Below are positions 56,041-64,000 of a DNA stretch of 64,000 nucleotides, piece by piece; positions within the stretch are counted from its first letter, which is position 1, and each line of letters begins with the position of its first letter. The notes under the pieces are model-generated. The model saw only the letters and a list, made by a program, of their open reading frames with translations. It was not told where the DNA came from and made no database searches. A program made the translations under genes and the position numbers. This DNA is from Gordionus sp. m RMFG-2023 (Eukaryota > Nematomorpha > Gordioida > Chordodea > Parachordodidae): positions 45,857,561 to 45,921,560 of the forward strand of contig NC_088775.1 in assembly GCF_954871325.1 (NCBI RefSeq), written 5' to 3'.

Positions 56041-56292
56041 GCAGAAATACCAAAGTAAGAATATATTACTATTATCGGATAATTATTAATAAGATTTAAT
56101 ATGATGTCATGTTTAAGGAGATTGTAATGCTTCTTTATTTTTATGATTTGCCAAAATATTCAAAATATTAATTTTACAATGTAAAAAATAAATTTATTTG
56201 ATTTTATGCAAATGTATAAATAAGATTTTATAAAATATAGAAAGTCAAATAGTTATAGTTAATATATTTTATTTGAGATTTAAATAATGGAA

Positions 56293-57360
56293 CTAAACTT
56301 TACCGTCGTTATTAAGATATTTATAAAGTTCCTGGAATGACATTTTATAATTTTGTTTAACCATTAACTCAGCCTCTAATGTTGTTAAAGCAATTCGATT
56401 TCTTTCCTTTCTCCAGGCAGTCCTCATCAGGCTAAAAATGCACTCCGATGAGGCATTAGAATGAGATAAGGAGAAAACATACTCGCAAATTTTTTCCAAG
56501 CATGGGGATTTATCGTTATTACGAAAAAATTCCACCCATTTCTCCTGTGCTTTTAGACCTTCTAACTTTAAGTATTCTGGCGAATCTTAAAAAATGGAAA
56601 AAATTACAATCTCTTCAAACAAGCTTCAATGTCTATCGGTAATTTTAATATATTTATTAAATTACAAAAACCATCAAATGATGGTTGCTGTTCCAAGGTC
56701 ATAATATTTATACACTTGTAAATAGAGTTATTAAAATCAAATCTTGATTGTAAATATTCCAAAATTTTCTTAATAAAAATATTTGCTTCATTTAAAAATA
56801 CGTTAATTATAGTAATATTTGAACATTTTAATATGATATTTTTAGCAATAGCGCCATAAAATTTATTATCTATTTTTAACTGTAGAGATGAACAGAGCTA
56901 GCATGATTTTGTGAATCTTTATCAATAAAGAATCTTCTGATTGCAACTGAATATTAACTACATGAAGTAGATTTCCTACATGTGAAACCAATCCCAAATA
57001 TGCTTCTGACATTTCATCCTCGAAAAAATTTTTCAAAATTTTAGGACAGCTTTTAAAATCTTTATTTAAGAAGTATTTCTTTAAGGGTTCGTAAAATTTT
57101 AAAATTCTCTCGATGGCAAGTATTAATGATAACCACCTGATAGGTACATATCGCAACAACTCACACCATTCCAAATCAGACCACTCCACCAATTCTTTTA
57201 ATTCAGTGACTCTTTTAGTTGATGAACTAAATTCGTTAAAACATTTCATCACAATTACTTCGACATCTACCGATAGTACATTCATTGCCTTCTTGCAAGA
57301 ATTATGCAGTATATGGTATATACAGCTAATTGGTATTAATTCATTATTGTGCTGCCTCAA
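56293..57360 (-). pseudogene. hAT transposase, main copy (copy 2 element)
   Basis: The minus-strand frame 57360-56866 (164 residues) contains SCIYHILHNSCKKAMNVLSV, then LLRYVPIRWLSLILAIERIL and a helical region to VGNLLHVVNIQLQSEDSLLI. PIRWLSL stands where TRWLS is conserved in relatives. The frame 56535-56293 reads SLSHSNASSECIFSLMRTAW, then KERNRIALTTLEAELMVKQN, the dimerisation domain with SSE.IFS. The stretch between the two frames (56536-56865) is also coding-like in other frames. Catalytic N-terminal parts are missing from this strand. A deletion or rearrangement rather than a long intron is likely. Confidence 0.75.
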
Positions 57361-58492
57361 TTCGGTAAATACACTTTAATTTGATTAGAATAATATCCAC
57401 TTCTAAAAGTTCTATTCTTCTAACACAAAAATTTTGAAAATGTCGAGTGGAGCACTGCAATTCTAGATAACGATATAAAATATATTAAGTAATTTAAAAT
57501 ATAATTATAATAATTATACATACTGTTCTAACTTCTATTCTTTCTAACACAAAAATTTTGAAAATGTCGAGTGGAGAATTGGAGAATTTTATAAAAAATA
57601 TATTTTAGAGCGGAAAAATAAAATAAAGGAACTAGACATATTTTTCCAATAAATAATTAAAATTTATTTTAAAAATATAAAAATAACCAAATACTGTCTC
57701 TCAAAATTATTATTTATATATTAAAAACATTAAAATGCTAAAAAAAAAAATTGTGGGAGAAATTAAAAAATTGTGGGAGATTTCTAATTGTGGGAGTTTT
57801 GTGGGAGTGAGATGTATGTGGGTAAACTAAAAAATTGTGGGAGACTCCCACTGATGGGGGGAGACATGGCAACCCTGGGCATGGTGATTAAATTTAAAAA
57901 TGAATAATATAGTTGATTAGTGATTTTGAACCCGGCTAATTATAATATTAAATTTGTTAATTTTAAATTAATAAATGATTATATTTATTTAATTAGGATA
58001 ATAATTTAAATAATAAAAGTCAATTGAGCTTCTACTGTTAATGTTAAATATATATTTAATTAGTGATATTGATGTTCTATTTTTAGTACAGAATTTGATT
58101 AAAAAGCTGACATAGTGAAAATCAGAGTTGTTAAAAGATCGAATCAAAAGATCGACGATGGATTCGATCGCAAATTTGTCAATTTTACGAGATTTATGAT
58201 TCTGACTTAAATCGAGATCGAGATCATTTTGTTTAAAATTCGATCCCGATCTTTTTAAAAATTAATTTTTTACTTAAAAAGCAATAAATAAAATAAAAAT
58301 ATTGAAAATTAAATTAAAATATTATTTTAAAAAAAAATATCTATCTTCATATTTTATCAACTTCCATTCCACCATTTATTTTATAGATATATTTATTCAT
58401 TTCCTAAATTTTACGAGATTTAGAGCTCTTACAAGTTATTTAATATAAATTTATAATAATATATTAATATTTATTTTAATAGGTAAATGTAA

Positions 58493-61400
58493 ATGTCCAT
58501 TATAGATTTAGAAGATTTTATTGCTTCTACTATTGATGTAACAGCAGATATAAGTGAGAATGAGAATCTTTTACCATTTTTGAAATTACGTAAGTATTTT
58601 ACTTTATGTGAAATGGATGAAAGCAACTCTTATAATATGATCAGCACCAAATGCCGTCTCTGTAAGAAGATAATATCATCTTCCAAAATATCATCCTCGA
58701 ACTTAAAGAGACATTTACAAGTAATTCTTTTAAAAATTTTTTATTTGATAATCTTATTGTCAACATGTTTAAATTTAATTTATTACATTCCTGAGTTGAG
58801 CAGGTCCTACAGAAAATCTAGATACAGATTCTTTATAAAAAAAATGAATTATTAGATACAGTATAATTAATAAAATATTTGATGAAGAGTTAATCTTGGT
58901 TTTGTTATTTATATATAATAATTAGGCATTTATTTTTTAATATTACTATTATATTAGTTTAATTTTCAAAAGAAGAGTATTTATAATAAATGGAAGTGTA
59001 ATAACTAATATTTAAGCCTTTATAATGTATTTTGACTTTCTTTAATATAATTAAAACATCCAGTTCAATGTTATTTGTATTGAACTTAGCAATGTTTCAC
59101 CAAAAGAAAAATAAATATCTATTCTATTATTTCTTAATTATAATATGTTAAATCTAATCAATTAGTATTATAGTTTCAGTTTGAGTTTGATTATATAATC
59201 CTCTTGACAACATTTTTAGGGCTTTTTTTAATAATATATTTTGAATTGAAAGTATTTTTTGTATCATTTGACTCAATCCATAAGTTCTTAAATGCCAAAA
59301 AGCCTCATTATATTCATAATAGGAAAATACTTTATCAAAATCTTTGGCCCATCATCTTGGGTAACTTTTAATAATGATAGACAATATTGTAAACTTAAAT
59401 TTTTAAGATAACCTACCCCCTTTTAACCACTAATAAAACATATTAATATGTTTAACAAAATTTGTTGAACCCTTAATCCATAGTTCTTAAATGCCAAAAA
59501 GGCTAATTATATTCATATATAGGAAAATATTTTATCAAAATCTTTAGCCCATATCATCTTGGGCAACTTTTAATAATGATAGATAGACAAAGACAATATT
59601 GTAAACTTAAAATTTAAAATAACCTATATGATTCTTTTTTAACCATATATAAATTAAATAATATACTTTAATATGTTTAACAAAATTTGTGTTGAACCCT
59701 TTATCATTTTTTTTTGTTTATATAGGTTTTACATTCAGCCTGTACATTGTTTTTTTTAACTTTAAATTTCCATATAAAATTTTAAAAATGAAATTTGATT
59801 CAGGAGAAGTTATTTTCATCCAACTTTGATACATACTATTTTTTTCTTTTATAAAGAAAAAGCACAGTGAATTTAAAAATGAGATTACCAAACACCTCAA
59901 CGAATTCTCTACCCAAAAAAATATATCACTGCAAAACCAAAGTGGTTCTGGTTGCAAATCCAGACAATCTAAATTAAATTTTAACAATCTAAACATTCCA
60001 GCTGTATCGCAAAAAACAGCAGACAAGGTTATCATGGATTTTATTATTGACACCTTCCAACCACTGTTTCTGGTTGATGATCCTTCATTTGAAAAAATGA
60101 TTAAAACTTTTTCTCCTGCGACAAAAATTATTTGTCGCCAAACACTGGGCAACAGGATATCTACTTCCTTCTCTTATATGACGACAAATCTTATAAAAGA
60201 TTTGTCTAAAGTTTCTTATGTATGCACCACTGCTGATTGTTGGAGTGGTCATCGAAGGTATATTATATTTATATGAATTTTATAATCTTTTATTGGACTT
60301 ACTACACATTGGCTGGATCCGTTAACCCTCAAGAGAAGGTCAGCCGCTTTGGCACTGAGGAGGATAATTGGGAGGCAAACATATGATGTTTTGGCCAACG
60401 AAATCATGGGTATCCACAAGTTCTGTAAAATTCATAATAAGGTGGTGAAGATGGTGACTGACAATGGAACCAACTTTGTCAAGGCATTTAAGTAATATTT
60501 ATTAGCATAAAATATTTAAATAAATTTATTTAGAGTTTTTGGAGAAAATGAAGAAGATAGTAGTGAGGATAAGGAATTGATAAATTTGTATGACATATTA
60601 TCCGTTGATGACCCAATTATTCCTACTATCAGTCTACCAAAACATCAACGTTGTTGTTGCCATAATCTTAACATTATTGCAACAACAGATGCGGAGATGG
60701 CAAATAGTGATCTCAATTATAAACGAATATCTAGATCCACTTTTGCAAAATGTTTTGCTTTAGTTAATAAACAAAATATGTCGTCAAAAATGGCGGATAT
60801 TTTATTGGAGAAATTGGTAAGATATTTAATAGCTCCCAACAAGACAAGATGGAATTCTTTTTACCAATCCATGAAATTAATAGATAAGATGAGTAGAACA
60901 AGTATGTGATCAAATTGGATTTGCAATGTTAAAGGAATGTTTTTTTGTTAAAGAGTATGCAACAGTAATACAATGATATTCTCTAAATAAATTTAAATTT
61001 TATAGGTTATGGAACCTTTGACGATCTCGTTAAAAATCTTGGAACGAAAGGATAATATGGAGCAGGGATATCTAACTCCCGTTCTATCGATATTGATAGA
61101 TAAATTAACGAAATTTAGCTGCCTGCGGTATTGTCAGCCCCTTGATAGTGTTCTTAGAGGTATTGATAAAAGGTAATATTTTTTTATGCAATTATTTTAT
61201 ATTATCAGATATCTGCAATATTAAAAAATTGCAAAGATCTGGCAAATTTAGTAAAATATTTTTAACAGGCCAGTTCTACTACTCTGATATCTAGTAAAAT
61301 ATTAATGGGCCTTTGAAGACATTAAAAATTTATTAGATTATTTGAATTTTAAGCTAATATTTTGATTAATATTCTTTGTAAATAAATTACAATGTTAATT

Positions 61401-62054
61401 TCTTTGTATATTAAGTATTAAGTATTAAGTTTACATTTAATTAATATTAATGATATGACCCAAATATAAATAAATACCATACAGATGATGTGCCAGACTT
61501 GACTGTAAAATTTAAAAGGGTTAAGTTTTGCAGATACTTGATTTGATTTATATGAATAAATTGAACACTTATTTAATAATAAATTAATTATCATTTCATA
61601 ATATAGATTTCCTTCACTGTATGAAGACAGTAACATTTTGGCAGCCATGATTCACCCTAAATTTAAACTTAATTGGCCTTATATTAATCTGCCACAAAAT
61701 ATGATGGTAAAAGAAAGATTAATTGCCCATTTGGAAAATATGCAGGAACAACCATATGCGGATACCTCATATGAATGTATGGATGACATTGATACTTTTT
61801 TCAGGAAAAATACTGTACAAAATGCTTGTTCCGTTAAAAATAATTTTTATTCAAATGATTACATGAATATTTTTAATACTTATATTAATTTAAAAAAAAT
61901 ATTTATTGGATATAATACACCTTTGCCATCAAGCACTCCTGTGGAGCGCTTGTTTAGTAAAACTAAACATGTTCTAAATGAAAGACGCGGATGTTTAAAT
62001 GATGATAATTTAGAAAAAAATTTATTATTAAAAGCTAATTTTAATTATAAATAA
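58493..62054 (+). CDS. Ac-like hAT transposase, six exons, two lesions
   Basis: Exon 1 58493-58720 carries the BED finger [21 protein letters not shown]. Exon 2 59857-60257 has [30 protein letters not shown] and the TTADCWS block with the first catalytic Asp. Exon 3 from about 60288 to 60491 has [20 protein letters not shown] and [13 protein letters not shown] with the second Asp. Exon 4 60534-60964 has [16 protein letters not shown] and [14 protein letters not shown]. Exon 5 is 61006-61172. Exon 6 61607-62054 ends with [20 protein letters not shown] and TAA. Introns 60492-60533 (42 bp) and 60965-61005 (41 bp), plus 58721-59856 and 61173-61606, have GT-AG borders and keep phase. The gap 60258-60287 has a GT but no AG. 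One frameshift is needed near 60895-60905. The enzyme probably recognises the GATCG end words. It was inactivated very recently, if at all. Confidence 0.88.
59268..59705. repeat. Direct duplication inside intron 1 of the hAT gene
   Basis: CATAAGTTCTTAAATGCCAA at about 59278 and CATAGTTCTTAAATGCCAAA at about 59480 start two copies of a ~200-bp unit. Both contain GGAAAATACTTTATCAAAAT-like and TTTTAATAATGATAGACA sequence. The second copy has small insertions. Confidence 0.85.
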
Positions 62055-62589
62055 ATATATTAAAATTGTTATATTTATTATTCAATTACAATAAATTTCT
62101 ACCATATTTAATTTATTTTTATATTAGTTAATTTTGCATGGGTTATATTATATTATTATTCAATAACAATAAATTTATAACATATATTAGTTAATTTTGC
62201 ATCGGTCAGAAATTTCCTGCAGAAATTTAAATAGAAAAAAAGGTCGATCCTGGATTTCGATCCTCTTTTTTTGAAAAGATCGTGATCGGGATTCGATCGT
62301 TTTAAAAAGATCGGTTAACAAGCCTGGTGAAAATATAATTTATATGTATAAATTTAATATTTGAAATAGTATAAATTTAATAAAAATTTAGATAGCCTTA
62401 TTATTTTTTAAATAATAAAATTGAATCTATACACTACTTAATAGAATTATAAAAGAAATCGCTCAGGGAGCAATCAAAAAAATTTATTTTTAGTTCAAGT
62501 GGATATTAAGGAGCCATTAAAGAAAAATTTTTGCTTCAGGGGTCTCGAGTTCCTGCGCCCCCTCCCCTAGTGACGCCACTAGTTAAATA

Positions 62590-63697
62590 TTATTAAAATT
62601 TTTATGTATTGGATGAAGATGGACCACCCTTATGTGGTCGGGATTGGAAAGAGTTTGATATAATCATAAGTAATTTTGATACAAACATTATTAATAAATA
62701 AGAAACAGGGGATGAAATAAATGTTTTAACTTTTAACAATCCTTTTACATACATGAATAATAAATACGTTGATTTTTTAAGCCACAGTAAAGGTAATGTT
62801 TTAATTCCTTCAATTTACACTAAATATATTATTTTTGAATCTAGAACTAACATTAATAATTTAATTAAAGAATTTGGTAGTGTTTTTAATCATGAAATAG
62901 GAAGAGTTAATTTTAAAAATAAACATTTTATTAAAGGATAATTATAAGCCTAAATTTCTTAAGGCTAGATGGGTACCATTTGAATTGGAAGAAGAATTAG
63001 AATACATTCTTGAGCAATGGCATAAAAAGGGTATTATAATTCTTGACAGATTTTCGTAATGGGTTACACAGTTAGTTTTGGTTAAAAAAAAGAAAATACT
63101 TTGGTATTTTGTACTGATTTTAAATGTACAGTAAATCCTCAATTAGAAAGGTTTGAATATCTTCTACTAAGTACTAAGGATAAGTAACATTATTTTTTGC
63201 CTTATTTGCAAATACCTGTCTCTAAAGAAACTTCAAAATTTCTTGCGGTGTCTAACAAGAGTCTGTTTCAATTTAATAGGTTACCTCTTGGGCTGACAGT
63301 TTTAACTGCTTATTCAAAAAATTATGGACGAAATATTTTCTGACATAAATGGCGTCATATTTAGATGTTTTATTAATTTTTGGTCAAGATGCCGAGCATC
63401 ACTTTAGCAAATTGAAAAAGTTTGGAAGAATGGTAGAATTTGGCTTAATAGGAAATATTAAAAAGAATGAATTTGGTAAATATAACATTAGTATTTAAGT
63501 TACTTAATAAATAGTAAAGGTAGCCAATTTGAACCGATTGGTATAATAACTCAACCTAAAGATAAGGATGAGTTACAATCTTGGTTGGGACTCATGAATT
63601 ATTCCAGGTTTATCGAAGGTTTTTCGAAATTGGCTTATAAATTATTCCATATGTCTAAGAAGATGAAACATTTTTATTGGGGGATTAATGAAAGAGT
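62590..63697 (+). pseudogene. Gypsy fossil: protease-to-reverse transcriptase region
   Basis: Frames contain PPLCGRDWKEFDIIISNFDT, then NLIKEFGSVFNHEIGRVNFK and PKFLKARWVPFELEEELEYI. This is the linker and entry into reverse transcriptase of animal gypsy elements. A later frame with GLMNYSRFIEGFSKLAYKLF lies in the reverse transcriptase connection domain. A PIF-type MITE follows at 63700. The element is broken. Confidence 0.8.
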
Positions 63698-63699
63698 AA

Positions 63700-63990
63700 G
63701 GCTGCATTCAAAGTGGAGACCGATCCGTTTTTTACATCCGTTCCATCAAAAGTCAATCTCATTAAAAATGATATATATGTATGTATTGATTTTCATTTTT
63801 AAAAAATTATAACTAACGTTATAACGCTCTATAAAATTTTCGGATCAAAAAGTCAAAATTTGCCGGATCCGTTTTTAAAACGGAAGTTATCGGAACGGAC
63901 GCACTTTGAACATATATATCATTTTTAATGAGATTGACTTTTGACGGAACGGGTGTAAAAAACGGATCCGTCTCCACTTTGAATGCAACC
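63700..63990. mobile_element. PIF/Harbinger-type MITE (copy 2)
   Basis: GGCTGCATTCAAAGTGGAGA at the left and CTTTGAATGCAACC at the right, with TAA on both sides (63697-63699, 63991-63993). It is about 90 percent similar by eye to 4532-4830 over the full length. It inserted into the gypsy fossil. Confidence 0.92.
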
Positions 63991-64000
63991 TAAATTTTTG

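Larger units (their letters stand above)
54565..57877 (-). mobile_element. hAT with ATTGTGGGAGAAAT words, copy 2
   Basis: The ends CAGGGTTGCCAGGTC and complement CAGGGTTGCCATGTCTCCC carry the exact duplication GGCATGGT (54557-54564, 57878-57885). Both subterminal zones repeat AATTGTGGGAGAAAT. The minus strand carries the transposase at 57360-56293. The plus strand carries a second, partial copy at 55217-56040. An inverse 25-bp array lies at 54725-54895. Copy 1 at 50227 has the same architecture in the opposite direction. Confidence 0.95.
58123..62326 (+). mobile_element. Young hAT with GATCGATTC words and six-exon transposase
   Basis: The ends CAGAGTTGTTAAAAGATCGA and complement CAGGCTTGTTAACCGATCTT carry the exact duplication GTGAAAAT (58115-58122, 62327-62334). 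GATCG/ATTCGATC words are repeated inside both ends (58137-58260, 62240-62312). The gene at 58493-62054 is nearly whole. It lies in the 53-62 kb hAT, which itself lies in a gypsy fossil, so it is among the last arrivals. Confidence 0.96.
53217..62581. mobile_element. hAT with CAGGGGCGTTGCTAG ends, filled by two later hATs
   Basis: The left end is CAGGGGCGTTGCTAGTC and the right end complement is TAGTGGCGTCACTAGGGG. The exact 8-bp duplication GTTAAATA (53209-53216, 62582-62589) confirms both borders. Its own sequence (53217-54556, 57886-58114, 62335-62581, about 1.8 kb) shows no recognisable transposase and may be non-autonomous. It received the hATs at 54565-57877 and 58123-62326. Confidence 0.93.
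49560..63697 (+). mobile_element. Ty3/gypsy retrotransposon fossil opened by two hAT insertions
   Basis: Plus-strand pieces in Ty3/gypsy order: gag-like frame 49686-50216, protease 53035-53208, and the start of reverse transcriptase 62590-63697. They are separated by hAT insertions at 50227-52964 and 53217-62581 and followed by a MITE at 63700. The exact duplication GTTAAATA of the second hAT shows that the two sides were contiguous. The 5-prime LTR was not identified, and the 3-prime part lies beyond the window. The element is broken in many places and old. Confidence 0.8.

Noticed and set aside
60034-60276. Separate small plus-strand gene and its minus-strand counterpart at 59718-60152
   Set aside because: The plus-strand frame is exon 2 of the hAT gene. 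The minus-strand frame is its shadow.
63585-63812. Open frame continuing past 63700
   Set aside because: The part after 63700 is translated MITE sequence and not gypsy protein.
1-64000. Microsporidian origin, suggested by high AT content and many Tc1/mariner and piggyBac relics
   Set aside because: The multi-intron hAT gene, the diversity of Ac-like hATs and the animal-like UBE2G2 exon fit an animal better. The species remains unknown.

Overview
This is AT-rich eukaryotic DNA, almost certainly animal. It has spliced hAT transposase genes with 41-42 bp introns, Ty3/gypsy, piggyBac, Tc1/mariner and PIF-like elements, and one exon that reads as the C-terminus of the ubiquitin-conjugating enzyme UBE2G2/Ubc7. 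No bacterial, organellar or viral gene order is present. The species cannot be named from the sequence. Apart from a GC-richer island around 39.9-40.6 kb and 46.1-47.1 kb, nearly the whole window consists of transposable elements inserted into one another. Many boundaries can be proved from terminal inverted repeats (TIRs) plus matching target-site duplications (TSDs).

Left part (0.8-22.3 kb). A DNA transposon with ~790 bp TIRs (802-4126) carries a decayed transposase and a nested hAT MITE. A hAT remnant (4477-~5600) holds a PIF/Harbinger-type MITE. A 15.2 kb interval, 7045-22278, is one old hAT element (TSD TCAATACC). Its minus-strand transposase was split by a compact Ty3/gypsy fossil (8010-11909, TSD GTTTT, very short LTRs) and by another hAT (12101-13516, TSD GATTTTTG). 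Its upstream part received a piggyBac-type element (15199-22160, TTAA ends). That element carries a recently broken transposase and a large fold-back block built of 14-bp GCGAATGCATTA-type units.

Middle part (22.4-39.9 kb). Scattered pieces of a minus-strand hAT transposase with GC-rich ends define another old element, about 22.46-39.87 kb. It was interrupted by: a second Ty3/gypsy fossil (22589-30040), itself hit by a fold-back element (25784-29356) that contains a hAT-type repeat (26911-28876); a Tc1/mariner element (31936-35673, TA TSD), itself hit by a hAT (31985-33875, TSD ATAAACAT); a small MITE (35834-36368); and a hAT (~36940-39327) with its own MITE (37749-37998, TSD GTGGGAAC).

Right part (39.9-64 kb). 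A 5.5 kb non-coding hAT (40614-46073, TSD TATAAAAT) splits the GC-richer island that holds the UBE2G2 terminal exon (46971-47086) and two unidentified open frames. From about 49.6 kb to the window end lies a third Ty3/gypsy fossil on the plus strand. It is opened by a hAT (50227-~52964) and by a hAT (53217-62581, TSD GTTAAATA). The latter contains two more hATs, one (54565-57877, TSD GGCATGGT) related to the 50.2 kb copy and one (58123-62326, TSD GTGAAAAT) with a nearly complete six-exon transposase gene. A second PIF-type MITE (63700-63990, TSD TAA) closes the window.

The genes do not form a pathway. The window is a stratified record of repeated waves of cut-and-paste elements, mostly hAT, with Ty3/gypsy insertions between them.
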